Assembly (NCBI RefSeq): GCF_001591105.1
Contig: NZ_BCUD01000007.1
Coordinates: 163,763-227,762, forward strand
Origin: Vibrio nereis NBRC 15637
Lineage (GTDB): Bacteria > Pseudomonadota > Gammaproteobacteria > Enterobacterales > Vibrionaceae
Length of the DNA stretch: 64,000 nucleotides
Direction of reading: 5' to 3'
Within the stretch, counting starts at the first letter, position 1; every line of letters starts with the position of its first letter. This document shows positions 44,935-54,322 of the stretch, one piece after another. The position numbers and the translations under genes are program-made. The notes beneath the pieces were generated by a model, which saw only the letters and a list, made by a program, of their open reading frames with translations, was not told the origin of the DNA and ran no database searches.

Positions 44935-46311
44935 TTAGTTAGCAGTGCTTTCTTTTAGCTCTGTTTCAGGAGTATCGATATCAACCACTTTCTTCGCGTT
45001 CCATACGGTTAGAGCAAGTAGTAGAGATACCACACCAGCCGCTAGCCAGAAGTACTGTGCTTGAGAGAAGTCGTAGTGAGATACGCCGTCAACTTCAGTG
45101 ATAGTGATTAGAGATGCAGAGATAACTTCCTGCGCCGATGCTGCCATGTAAGAGAACAGACCGATGAAGCCTTTTACAGCACCTACTGCGTTCTTAGGCA
45201 TTAGGTCACAAGCTGTTAGACCCGCTAGGAATACAACCAGACCACCGATAGCGAAACCAATCAAACCTAGAGCAACAGCGTCAACAATGCGGTTATCTGG
45301 GCCGAAGAACATTAGACACATACCAGTGATGTTTGCGATACCGTAAAGTAGCGTAGGGATGTGACGGTTAGCGTTAAAGATTTTGTCAGAGATGATGCCT
45401 GATAGAATCGCACCCGCTAGACCCGCGATAGGGTAAGTAGACATTGCGAAACCAGCGTCAATCAGTGAGTAGCCTTTAGACTCTTGTAGGTAAAGTACCG
45501 CCCAAGAAGACATCGCATAGCGAGATACGTACATCGCCGCACATGCCGCAGCAATTAGCCAAACTGTCGGTTGCTTAAGAACAAATAGCTGAGCACGACG
45601 TGTTTCTTTAGGGTCGTTCTTTTTCTTCAGTTCTGGCTCTTCATCAAATGCTGTTGCTGCATCTGGTAGACCGTAAGTTTGTGGGCGGTCTTTAAGGATG
45701 AAGAACATGCAAAGTGCTGCGATAATTGCCGCAATACCTGCACCGATGAAACCTGCTTGCCAACCTAGGTAGCTCACTAGCGTTGCCGTTAGGATCCAAG
45801 TGATACCTTCACCAATGTTACGAGAACCACCCCAGACAGAGTAACGGCTACCACGTTGTTTTGGTGAGAACCACTGGAATAGTGATACACATGAAGGCGC
45901 AGAACCAACAGATTGGAACCAACCGTTCAGACCCCATAAAAGAATGAAGAAGAACGCTGTTGTGTTAAGGCCCATGAAAATCGCTGTTGCACCTGAAAGC
46001 AGCAGTGAAAACGACATAAAGCGGCCGATGTTGGCATAATCAGAAAGGAAGCCGTTCGAAAATTTACCTATAGCGTAGGTGAAGAAGAACGCAGAGCCCA
46101 TGATACCAAGCTCTTCGATACTTACGATGCCAGCATCAAGCATAGGCTTTTTAACCACACCTAAACTCATACGTACAACGTAGAATACAGCGTAACCAAA
46201 AACCAAACCTAAAAACACTTGCCATTGGTAGCGTTTAAATCTGGACTGCATGGCGTCTTTTGAGCCATCGGACAAAGGTAAGTCCGGACGTGTTTTGAAG
46301 AAATTAAACAT
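44935..46311 (-). CDS. pgtP: Organophosphate:Pi antiporter, PgtP-like
   Basis: 458-aa inner-membrane carrier of the GlpT/UhpT/PgtP family, 12 membrane segments. Family features are the N-terminal KRYQWQVFLGLVFGYAVFYVVR helix with its arginine, the N-G-W-F-Q-S-x-G loop and the Y-S-V-W-G-G-S-x-N-I-G segment. The divergent genes look like pgtC, pgtB and pgtA, which makes uptake of phosphoglycerates and PEP in exchange for phosphate the best reading. UhpC-like sensing or hexose-phosphate transport is the alternative, but no uhpAB-type pair is here. Codon use suggests strong expression when induced. Confidence 0.85.
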   Translation of the reverse strand: MFNFFKTRPDLPLSDGSKDAMQSRFKRYQWQVFLGLVFGYAVFYVVRMSLGVVKKPMLDAGIVSIEELGIMGSAFFFTYAIGKFSNGFLSDYANIGRFMSFSLLLSGATAIFMGLNTTAFFFILLWGLNGWFQSVGSAPSCVSLFQWFSPKQRGSRYSVWGGSRNIGEGITWILTATLVSYLGWQAGFIGAGIAAIIAALCMFFILKDRPQTYGLPDAATAFDEEPELKKKNDPKETRRAQLFVLKQPTVWLIAAACAAMYVSRYAMSSWAVLYLQESKGYSLIDAGFAMSTYPIAGLAGAILSGIISDKIFNANRHIPTLLYGIANITGMCLMFFGPDNRIVDAVALGLIGFAIGGLVVFLAGLTACDLMPKNAVGAVKGFIGLFSYMAASAQEVISASLITITEVDGVSHYDFSQAQYFWLAAGVVSLLLALTVWNAKKVVDIDTPETELKESTAN

Positions 46312-46509
46312 AATTGTTTCACTCCGTAGATAGTGACGGTAAATGAGTTGTCGGGAGCATCATGCAAACGGAGCGGAAGAACTTCAAAAGCGTGCTTTTG
46401 AGGCAAAAATGACTCAAACAAGTCTGACCTGTGAGTTAAAATTGCCACATTTCACAGTGTAAGAGGGGATGAAATTGATAAAATTATGCCTAACGAATTG
46501 AGGAAGTGC

Positions 46510-46521
46510 GTCAGCTCTGAC
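46510..46521. promoter_or_regulatory. Inverted repeat in the pgtP-pgtC divergent region
   Basis: GTCAG-CT-CTGAC in the 287-base divergent spacer, followed by a related AGCTGACA at 46527-46534. Candidate site for the PgtA-like regulator. I searched for a TGGCA-N7-TTGC sigma-54 promoter here and saw none. Confidence 0.4.
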
Positions 46522-46598
46522 ACAAAGCTGACAAACATTATTTTTGTGTCGAAAGATGAGACTTTGAATTGACGCACATTTTTAAGGGATTTTGTGAT

Positions 46599-47894
46599 TT
46601 GAAAATACATAACATCGGGGTCAAGTGGAAAGCAATATTGGCTAGCTTGCTGTGTTTTTCTTCCCCTGCGAAGGCGGATAAAGATGGCTTGGTTATCCTG
46701 ACGACGTTTTCTGGAGAGCCATTGGCAGAACTGATTTCAGAATACAAAACGCAGTACCCGAAAGTGGATATCACACTGATATACCGTAAAACGCAGTCCG
46801 CTAGCCAATTGCTGAACAAAGGCTATATTGACGACATCGATATGGTTTTAAGCTCTTCGCCGTATGTTATGCAGGATCTCGTTGATAACCGATTGTTGTC
46901 AAGCAGCTCATTAAGCTTAGAGATGCCCGTGTGGTTAAGCCCTTTTGTTTTGCCTACTCAGAATAAAGTGGTGAGCGTTGGGTATTCGGGCGCGGGGTTG
47001 GTGTGGAACAACGACTACTTAACGGCCAACAATTTAAGCACGCCATCCAAGTTTAAAGACTTAGTCTCCCCGAAATACTACGGCCACATCACCATGAGCA
47101 CCCCAAGCCGTTCAGGAACCACTCAAATGATGGTCGAAAGCATACTGGCTCGCTATGGCTGGGAGAAAGGGTGGTCAATCATTCTCAATGTCGGCGCCAA
47201 CTTAGGGACCATTTCCTCACGTAGTTTCGGTGTGAGTGATTACGTTGCCAAAGGCCAGTTTGGAATTGGCCCCACCATTGACAGTTACGCGCTTGTTTTG
47301 CCAGAAAGATACCAACATGTCGGGTTTGGTTACGACCAAGACTTCACTCTAATGCCGACGTATGTGGCTATTCTCAATAAGCCGGGTGGCAACCCGCTAG
47401 CCCATCATTTCATTGAGTTGCTGGTATCGGAAAAGATACAAGGAGACATGCTGGAATCAACGTTTGCCAAGCATTCTATTAGTGATAACTCTCTGCTGAG
47501 TGAGGCGGTTCCTGCGCTTAACCTTACTAAACTGATGGGGCGCGAAAAACTAGTCAACTTAATCTTTGATGAATCCATAACCAAGCGTTTACCAGAACTT
47601 CAGGATATTTGGTTGAGCCTGTCTCGCTTTAAAGTTCAGTACAAAAATGATGCTGAGATCCAAGAGCGTATTAATGCGCTAATGACAGAGCTCTTTACCA
47701 TTCCTTTTAGTGAGGAGCAGGTAGAACAATTTAGCTTAAAAGTCTCAGAAGCAATGAAAAACAGCCACGATACGGATCGGCTAAAAGAAGCGATGCTCGC
47801 TGAGTTCAGTTATCGTTTTGGCGTGGAGTATGAAGCCAACATTCAGGGTGTCGAACTTGAGTTCCGTCAGATGCAGCAAGAGTTAACTAAATGA
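46599..47894 (+). CDS. pgtC: PgtC-like periplasmic regulatory protein
   Basis: About 431 aa. No in-frame ATG fits; I take the TTG at 46599, with AAGGG 10 bases upstream, because it gives a normal signal peptide ending in SSPAKA-D. A TTG at 46569 is the alternative. The mature part has a family 1 solute-binding-protein fold in its first 300 residues (V-I-L-T-T-F-S-G-E-P, then S-T-P-S-R-S-G-T-T). A long helical C-terminal tail follows. In Salmonella PgtC passes the inducer signal to PgtB. The gene overlaps pgtB by 4 bases (ATGA). Confidence 0.82.
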   Translation: MKIHNIGVKWKAILASLLCFSSPAKADKDGLVILTTFSGEPLAELISEYKTQYPKVDITLIYRKTQSASQLLNKGYIDDIDMVLSSSPYVMQDLVDNRLLSSSSLSLEMPVWLSPFVLPTQNKVVSVGYSGAGLVWNNDYLTANNLSTPSKFKDLVSPKYYGHITMSTPSRSGTTQMMVESILARYGWEKGWSIILNVGANLGTISSRSFGVSDYVAKGQFGIGPTIDSYALVLPERYQHVGFGYDQDFTLMPTYVAILNKPGGNPLAHHFIELLVSEKIQGDMLESTFAKHSISDNSLLSEAVPALNLTKLMGREKLVNLIFDESITKRLPELQDIWLSLSRFKVQYKNDAEIQERINALMTELFTIPFSEEQVEQFSLKVSEAMKNSHDTDRLKEAMLAEFSYRFGVEYEANIQGVELEFRQMQQELTK

Positions 47895-50251
47895 AAAAGT
47901 GGAGCACGATCGGTGCGAAACTTGTCCTGGCCTTTACCGGAACCACTGTCTTGATGACTGTCGTCAGTGTAGTGGCATGGTTAACGTGGGGGCGCTTAGA
48001 CGGGCAAGTGAGTGAGCTGTTGGAAAACGCGGTTCCTAAATACAATACAAGCTATTTGCTGGAAAGCCGAAGCAGTGAAATACGCCATAGAGTACAGTTG
48101 TTGCCGACCTTAACCAACAGAGTTGAGATAGACAGCCTGGCGTTGGAATTGTCTGGGCAACTGTCCGAAGTTAAAAGTATCTTAGCAGAAGGGCAATTGG
48201 ATCCTATCGAAGGTGGTGAATCGGCGATCCTTTCTGATCTGTATTTTGAGCTTGACCAATCTCTATCTCATTACAGCAATCTTGTTTTGCGTCGAGTCGA
48301 GCAAACCAGAGAGCTCAATAAACTCAAAGAGCAAATCAATTGGCTACATCAAGATATTCGCGCTGAGCTGACACCCATCAGGCAAGAACTGCACTGGTTA
48401 ATTAATCGAAACGAAAGTGGCGAAGCAAGAACGATAGCATTGCAGCAGTTAGATACCATTCAGCAAGTGCTTGATGTTGAAGCCGCCGTATTTTCTATGA
48501 CCAGTGACGTCATGCAAGCCCAGCAGCTTGCCCAAGTGCACAATGTAACTAAGGTTATCCAGTATAAACTCGATGAACTGGTTAAAAGTAGCCAGGTGAT
48601 TTACGCGCTGCCTTCTTCGATATCGTATCAGCAATTGGTGGAAGAATTGGAAGTTCTGCTCGCGCCTGAAGGGGTGTTCTATCATCAACTGCTTGATAAT
48701 GTCGTCATTAATAAAAGAATTAACATACTGCAGCAACGAATAGAAACGCAATTGGGTGAGATTCACCAACAAATCGCGAAAGTGGTTAGTCGGGCCGATA
48801 AAACGTTTGTGGACGTAAAAAAAGAAACAGCAAGTCTAGTCTCTTACGGTAACCACATTCTGATCATCTGTTTTAGTGTCTCGATTCTGATGTCTCTATT
48901 TTTAACCTACTACTTTATCAATCGACGTATTGTGGCGAGATTGACCGCGTTGGGTAACAGTATTGATGCTATTACAAAAGGGGATTTGAGCCACCCAATT
49001 CGCGTAGATGGCGCGGACGAGATTGGCAGGCTGAGTGAAAAGTTGATTGAGTATGGGGAAAGTGTCAAAGAGATACAAAGAACTAACGCCGTTAGCCTGA
49101 TAAACAACACCTCTGCGAGTCTACTGACCTGTGATTTAGATGGTTATGTTGAATCTGCCAACTTGAGTGCTAGACGCTTACTGGCGATGCAAGGTCAGGT
49201 TGAGCAAAAGCTGATTTGGCAATCGTTTGAAAGTGATAGCCAGCTAAAGCTCGCACGTGTATTTAAGCGAGGTGGCACTTTATTTATCGAAGGGCAAGAT
49301 GAAATCACGCTTTGCGTCGCAGAGGAAAATCAATGCTACCTTCACTTTGATTTCCACCTATTTTCTCATGGTCAGCTTAAGAAAGTGATCGTCACAATCA
49401 CCGATATTACCCAACAAGAGCTCACCACTCGCGAGTTGGAGAGGCGAGTGGCTGACAAAACGCGTGATTTGGTTGAAAAGAATGAACTGCTCTCGGAAGA
49501 AATCAACGAACGCGAGCGTACGGAATTGCATTTGAAACAGACGCAGGGGGAGTTGATTCAAGCGGCGAAAATGGCAGTGGTCGGACAAACCATGACCAGT
49601 TTGGCTCATGAGCTTAATCAGCCATTAAACGCCATGTCGACGTATCTCTACAGTGCCAAGCTGTCGTGTGAACATGGCAATGTTGAAGCGGTAACTAAAT
49701 CTATCGACCAAGTTGAAAGCTTGTCACACCGCATGGGCAAAATTATTAGTAGCTTAAGAAGCTTCGCCAAAAAGCCAGATGCTGAACAGCCCGCGAAGGT
49801 GCTGAGCTTAAAAGAAGTGACAGAACAAGCGATTACGATTGTGAATAGCAAAGCCAAGCGGCAGATGATCGAGATCGACAACCAAATTGATCAACAGTGT
49901 GAAGTATTCGGTAGTGGATTAGCTATTGAACAGGTATTGATTAACTTAATGGTCAATAGCTGTGACGCGATCACGGAAGCAAACAGTAATGAACGTAAGA
50001 TCACCATTGCGCCTTTGTACTCAACGTCAACACACCAAGTCATTGGTATAGAAGATACAGGGAAAGGCTTTGATACAGACATAATAGAGAAGTTGTTTAC
50101 TCCATTCACAACAACAAAAGAGGTCGGTTTAGGGCTAGGATTAAATATTAGCCAATCATTAATGGAGAAGTACGCTGGGCATATCTATCTTGCGTCCAGT
50201 ATGGAGAAAGGTGCATTAGTTATTTTGGAACTGCCGTATGCAAAATCATAA
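47891..50251 (+). CDS. pgtB: PgtB-like sensor histidine kinase
   Basis: 786-aa inner-membrane kinase. Membrane segments lie at about 10-32 and 322-343, enclosing a helical periplasmic domain of about 285 residues. Next come a HAMP domain (about 343-395), a PAS-like region (400-505) and a coiled coil (510-550). The phosphoacceptor is H573 in LAHELNQPLN, and the ATP-binding domain has N, G1 (DTGKGFD) and GLGLGLNIS boxes. It overlaps pgtC by 4 and the response regulator gene by 14 bases, so the three are translationally coupled. Confidence 0.88.
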   Translation: MKKWSTIGAKLVLAFTGTTVLMTVVSVVAWLTWGRLDGQVSELLENAVPKYNTSYLLESRSSEIRHRVQLLPTLTNRVEIDSLALELSGQLSEVKSILAEGQLDPIEGGESAILSDLYFELDQSLSHYSNLVLRRVEQTRELNKLKEQINWLHQDIRAELTPIRQELHWLINRNESGEARTIALQQLDTIQQVLDVEAAVFSMTSDVMQAQQLAQVHNVTKVIQYKLDELVKSSQVIYALPSSISYQQLVEELEVLLAPEGVFYHQLLDNVVINKRINILQQRIETQLGEIHQQIAKVVSRADKTFVDVKKETASLVSYGNHILIICFSVSILMSLFLTYYFINRRIVARLTALGNSIDAITKGDLSHPIRVDGADEIGRLSEKLIEYGESVKEIQRTNAVSLINNTSASLLTCDLDGYVESANLSARRLLAMQGQVEQKLIWQSFESDSQLKLARVFKRGGTLFIEGQDEITLCVAEENQCYLHFDFHLFSHGQLKKVIVTITDITQQELTTRELERRVADKTRDLVEKNELLSEEINERERTELHLKQTQGELIQAAKMAVVGQTMTSLAHELNQPLNAMSTYLYSAKLSCEHGNVEAVTKSIDQVESLSHRMGKIISSLRSFAKKPDAEQPAKVLSLKEVTEQAITIVNSKAKRQMIEIDNQIDQQCEVFGSGLAIEQVLINLMVNSCDAITEANSNERKITIAPLYSTSTHQVIGIEDTGKGFDTDIIEKLFTPFTTTKEVGLGLGLNISQSLMEKYAGHIYLASSMEKGALVILELPYAKS

Positions 50252-51503
50252 TTTTTCGGTTCTTTTGGTTGATGATGATCAGGATGTGTTGGACTCGTAT
50301 AAACACTTGATGGACATTGCGGGTTTAACAGCAAAAGCGATTTCTGATCCTACTCAGGCTTGTCAGCACATATCGACAGATTGGTCGGGTGTTGTTTTAC
50401 TTGATATGTACATGCCGCAGATCCACGGTTTAGAGCTTTTGGAGAAAATCAAACAGATCGACGAACGTATCCCAGTGATTGTGATCACCGGGCATGGTGA
50501 TATACCGATGGCCGTTGATGCGGTAAGAAAAGGCGCTTGTGAATTTGTTGAAAAACCGATCAATCCAGCACAGCTATTAGAGATGGTGAAATCGCACCTT
50601 GATATTCGAGCCGCGTTTGTTGAGCAAAAAAGAGCGATGGTTTCGTCGATAGATAAAGCGCTAATTGGCAACTCTGCCCAGTTGGATCAGATCCGCCATT
50701 GCGTATCTCAATTTGCCCTGCTTAAAAATCACGTAGTGGTGTGGGGAGAGTCAGGGACAGGACGTCACTTGGTTGCCCAGCTTATCCATGAAATGTCAGA
50801 TAACGGAAACAGTAACCAATGCCAGTTATTGGCCGCTGAAGTGGACATGACAGTGGAAATGCTCACAAAACAGCTCGAGAATGTGTCCTCCAGTACACTG
50901 GTTTTAGACAACGTGGCGCTGTTTAATGAACCTTGTCAGCGAGCATTAGCGCAGTGGTTGATCGATCAAGAGCGTAACAACCGTCCATTGAGAGTGGTGG
51001 CCATTTTCAGTCAGCAACCAGAGCAACTGATTGCCAAAGAAAGCCTAACCCCCGAGCTTTATTACGTTTTGAATCAAGGTGTTATTGAGGTGCCAGGGCT
51101 ACGGCAAAGACCGGATGATGTGGCCGTACTTTTCCACCATTTCTTAAAGCTTAGTTGTAAAAAGCTAGGTAAAACGGTGCCCAAAGTCGAGTCTAGCTAC
51201 CTCGCTGTGTTACGGTCCCACCACTGGCCAGGCAACGTCCGAGAGCTGCGTAATGTCGCTGAATTATATGCAGTGGGGATTATTAAGCTAACGGGTAAAG
51301 AAAAGCTCTACACTCAGGAAGAAGTGCAGCTCCCATTGGATGAGCTGGTCGATGATTATGAGAAAGGCGTGATTGAAGATGCGCTGTTTTTACATTCAGG
51401 CAGAGTGACAGATGCGGCAACGTATTTACAAGTGCCACGTAAAAAGCTGTATTTACGCATGAAGAAACACGGCATAGACAAAGATTCGTTTAAATGCCGT
51501 TAG
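50238..51503 (+). CDS. pgtA: PgtA-like response regulator with degenerate AAA+ domain
   Basis: 421 aa. The receiver domain (about 5-120) has D12-D13, phosphoacceptor D56 and K106. The central region (about 140-340) has the shape of an NtrC-type AAA+ domain but is damaged. Walker A reads GESGTGRH, with R176 where the catalytic Lys belongs. Walker B reads LVLDNV, with N for the catalytic Glu. No GAFTGA loop is found. The tail (about 375-415) is an intact Fis-type HTH. It probably activates pgtP through the sigma-70 enzyme or by binding alone, not as a sigma-54 activator. Confidence 0.87.
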   Translation: MQNHNFSVLLVDDDQDVLDSYKHLMDIAGLTAKAISDPTQACQHISTDWSGVVLLDMYMPQIHGLELLEKIKQIDERIPVIVITGHGDIPMAVDAVRKGACEFVEKPINPAQLLEMVKSHLDIRAAFVEQKRAMVSSIDKALIGNSAQLDQIRHCVSQFALLKNHVVVWGESGTGRHLVAQLIHEMSDNGNSNQCQLLAAEVDMTVEMLTKQLENVSSSTLVLDNVALFNEPCQRALAQWLIDQERNNRPLRVVAIFSQQPEQLIAKESLTPELYYVLNQGVIEVPGLRQRPDDVAVLFHHFLKLSCKKLGKTVPKVESSYLAVLRSHHWPGNVRELRNVAELYAVGIIKLTGKEKLYTQEEVQLPLDELVDDYEKGVIEDALFLHSGRVTDAATYLQVPRKKLYLRMKKHGIDKDSFKCR

Positions 51504-51596
51504 CTACGAGAGTTCGGAGCGAGCTTTGAATAAAACACAGGCACTTATTACGTTCGGTAATTAAATACAATCTGTTATTAAATACAATCGGCCACT

Positions 51597-51626
51597 AAAA
51601 AACGCCCCGCTATTATGCGGGGCGTT
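51597..51626 (-). terminator. Terminator of the 62-aa protein gene, possibly bidirectional
   Basis: Ten-base-pair GC stem AACGCCCCGC/GCGGGGCGTT with TATTAT loop. The minus strand continues in TTTTTT, and the plus strand would close the pgtCBA operon. Confidence 0.9.
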
Positions 51627-51634
51627 CTCGTTAA

Positions 51635-51823
51635 TTAATACCACTCATCTTCAGGAAAGAACTTTCCTTCTGGAGCATACGGGTCTTCGTCAAATGGGTG
51701 TTCGGCTTTGGTTCTTAACCTTTCTAGTTGGTATTCAAGCATTTGTACGGTGTCATAATCACCTTCAGAACACGCAACATAGATCTGCTGCTCCAGTGCA
51801 CGGATGCTGTCTTGAATTCCCAT
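51635..51823 (-). CDS. Small conserved-type protein, 62 aa, unknown
   Basis: MGIQDSIRALEQQIYVAC followed by a second amphipathic helix (YDTVQMLEYQLERLRTKAE) suggests a helical hairpin. The last 22 residues are acidic and aromatic, ending FPEDEWY. AAGGAGG is 5-6 bases before the ATG, an excellent site. It lies 38 bases after the cti start region on the opposite end of that gene and has its own terminator. No function known to me. Confidence 0.75.
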   Translation of the reverse strand: MGIQDSIRALEQQIYVACSEGDYDTVQMLEYQLERLRTKAEHPFDEDPYAPEGKFFPEDEWY

Positions 51824-51861
51824 AATAACCTCCTTGAGTGAGCAAGCACGGTTAAACAGTT

Positions 51862-54219
51862 CTACCTATTCTCAAAACGATTATAGTCCAGCAATCCAAA
51901 TTCGATAGGATAGGACTGCTTGTACCACTTATGAACCCTATCGCTGAACGGCCAGAACTCAGGTGAACTACGACGAATCGCAAACGTATCTAATAACTTA
52001 ACGTAATCTTGTTCTGTTTGAACATTTTTGATCATTTCCACTAATTGTGGGATCTGAGATTCTTTTAAAGACAGATAGGCAGCTGGATAACTACCAATAA
52101 CACCGCGAACCAGAGTCAGATCATCATTTTGTGGATCGCGATTACTTTCTTCATCAAACAGGCTTGAGATATTGGTATGAGCGCTATTGTGTAACAGGGT
52201 AAAGAGCTGATCTTTCCCAGCAGACGACTCAATCATCAGCATGGTGATTTGTGGGAAGTTGGCAAGCCCTGTCCCTTTAATGTTGTCAATCGAACGCAGC
52301 AACGCCTCATTCTTTGGGCTAAAGCCAGTGTCTTCGATCTGGTAACGGTTATCTAATATCGGCTCCAACACGGCTTTCAGCTTCGCATAAAGCTCTGTTT
52401 TCGGGTCGTCCGTGGTGTAAGAGACCTGCGTTGGCTGATCAAATGGTTTGACGTTACGCAGCAAAAAGTCACTAAGCTGAGGGCTTTGATCGCGATACCA
52501 GCTCGATTGTTCTTTGTGCCTTTCATCTCTTGGCAGTAGAGTAACGAAGTTACTTTCACCTTCCAGTCTTAAGAAATCCATAAACATTCGGGTCATCAAC
52601 TGATGGCCAAAATTGCCATACACATCAAAACCAGCAACTAACAGGTAATGGATACGTTCTATCAGCGCGTAATCCATAATCCATGCTGTTTTTGGCGGCT
52701 CTCCGACTAAGCCTTGGACCACAGTGGCGCTGTCGAAGTGTCTGAATACCGTCAAGGCTGCATTTGGGTTGGTTCCGTTTCCATCCCAGATAAGGTCAGT
52801 GGTTAGGTATCGGCCACCTTTAAACCAGTTGTTAATAAACTCTGACTTAGCTTCTAGATAGTTTGCTTGCTGTCTCGAATAAGATACCCAATTGGTGATG
52901 GGTAAAGTATTACTCTCTAATTCGGCTGGCAGTTTCAGGTTTTCTGCTTGGGAACGATAAAACTCGCTCACTTCAGGAATGGCGGATTTATCAGGGTCGA
53001 TGAAGAAAACCCAGAAGCGATCGTTAATAACATTCAGAGCCAACTGACCACGACAAACCGGCCCTTTAATAAAGGCATTAATGGTATTTTGCGAGTTGTC
53101 GAGCATGAATTTAAAGCGTGCTTTCACAGGCATGTTGATAAACGCAGTCATTGGGTTGGCAGCGACTTCCGGTTCATAACCTGGTAGTTCAGACACCGTG
53201 TAGTTTGCGTCAATAAACCATTCTTTCCAGCTTGCGATTCGTTGCTCGTTTAATGCGAAAGGCATGTGCGTTTTGTCAACGATAGTGCCTTGCTCTGGAA
53301 TTAGACGGTAGTATACGCGTTCAACGCCTGGGTCATCATAGGGGCGGCGAGTGGCAATACGTTTGACTGGCTCACCCGGTGGTGTAGACGAGCGAACTAA
53401 ACTGAAAAAACGCGGTTGATGTTCGTTTAAGTCAGAAAAGTAGAGGTGTGACAGAAACAGATGCTCGTATATGTAGCGAGCTGCCAAACGCACTTTGAGC
53501 GAGTTTTTGTTCAGCAATGTTTCGTATTCATCCACCAAGCGTTTTTGATCTTGAGTGAGAGGGATAGGAGCACTCATGACGGCGCCGTCACTTAGCCAAT
53601 TGATCAAAGTGCTGTATTCTTTGTTGTCTAAGTTTGGCATTCCATAAGGCATTCCCCAAGTTGGGTTCTCCTGCTGGTACTGCGCGTATTCTTCTATGGT
53701 TGGGCAAACTTGGGAGCGATCGATGGCAAAATCAAACCCTTCTAGTTGTTTTTGATCGGGAAGAGGGTGCGCCTCTTTCTGCATTAACATTTTGGCCACC
53801 AACCCAGCTTCAAGGTTGGCTGTTGGATTTTGCGCTCGCTCATTCAGAATCGGATGAAACCCTAAATCACGCCATTGTGCTGTGGTGTTAGCATCTTCGA
53901 AAAGTCGTGTCGGTTTGGCTGCGGTTAAGCGTGTTCCTTCGTAGACCAGGTCTTTACTTGCCCCCCGATCGATCCCTTCTACCGACGACAATTTAAGTTG
54001 GCAAGGCGCATCATAGCAGGCATGACACACCACGCAGCGGTTATCGATGATGGGTTTGACTTCATTTAAGAAGAACTCGCTATGTGATGAGCTCATTTCA
54101 GAACGTCGTTCTCTCACCTGTGCTTCACCAAAAAGCTGGTCGTAGTTCAGGCCCGCATAAGTGGCGCAGCCAGCAAACAGCATAACGACTGTAAGTAACA
54201 AAAATTTGCGTAATTTCAT
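51862..54219 (-). CDS. cti: Fatty acid cis/trans isomerase
   Basis: 785-aa periplasmic heme enzyme that turns cis-unsaturated acyl chains of membrane phospholipids into trans, stiffening the membrane under solvent or heat stress. The N-terminal signal ends in a lipobox-like LFAGC, so it may be lipid-anchored. The heme c site CVVCHACYDAPC (about residues 63-74) is the known Cti motif. The length fits Pseudomonas/Vibrio Cti (about 760-790). There is no obvious regulatory gene nearby, consistent with constitutive synthesis of Cti. Confidence 0.92.
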   Translation of the reverse strand: MKLRKFLLLTVVMLFAGCATYAGLNYDQLFGEAQVRERRSEMSSSHSEFFLNEVKPIIDNRCVVCHACYDAPCQLKLSSVEGIDRGASKDLVYEGTRLTAAKPTRLFEDANTTAQWRDLGFHPILNERAQNPTANLEAGLVAKMLMQKEAHPLPDQKQLEGFDFAIDRSQVCPTIEEYAQYQQENPTWGMPYGMPNLDNKEYSTLINWLSDGAVMSAPIPLTQDQKRLVDEYETLLNKNSLKVRLAARYIYEHLFLSHLYFSDLNEHQPRFFSLVRSSTPPGEPVKRIATRRPYDDPGVERVYYRLIPEQGTIVDKTHMPFALNEQRIASWKEWFIDANYTVSELPGYEPEVAANPMTAFINMPVKARFKFMLDNSQNTINAFIKGPVCRGQLALNVINDRFWVFFIDPDKSAIPEVSEFYRSQAENLKLPAELESNTLPITNWVSYSRQQANYLEAKSEFINNWFKGGRYLTTDLIWDGNGTNPNAALTVFRHFDSATVVQGLVGEPPKTAWIMDYALIERIHYLLVAGFDVYGNFGHQLMTRMFMDFLRLEGESNFVTLLPRDERHKEQSSWYRDQSPQLSDFLLRNVKPFDQPTQVSYTTDDPKTELYAKLKAVLEPILDNRYQIEDTGFSPKNEALLRSIDNIKGTGLANFPQITMLMIESSAGKDQLFTLLHNSAHTNISSLFDEESNRDPQNDDLTLVRGVIGSYPAAYLSLKESQIPQLVEMIKNVQTEQDYVKLLDTFAIRRSSPEFWPFSDRVHKWYKQSYPIEFGLLDYNRFENR

Positions 54220-54299
54220 CTAGATATTGTTTTGATGTTTTGTGTATAAAAGATTGCAGCAGAAGGATACGGGTTTAGCAAATAAAACACCATTCAAAA

Positions 54300-54319
54300 T
54301 CAAGATTACCTAGTCTTGA
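54300..54319 (-). terminator. Weak terminator of the VRR-NUC gene
   Basis: Arms TCAAGA/TCTTGA with an 8-base loop followed by TTTTGAA on the minus strand, immediately after the stop codon. Confidence 0.5.
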
Positions 54320-54322
54320 CCG

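Noticed and set aside
46312..46598. Possible sigma-54 promoter for the pgt genes
   Set aside because: I looked for TGGCA-N7-TTGC on both strands of the spacer and found none. The regulator's AAA+ domain is also degenerate.
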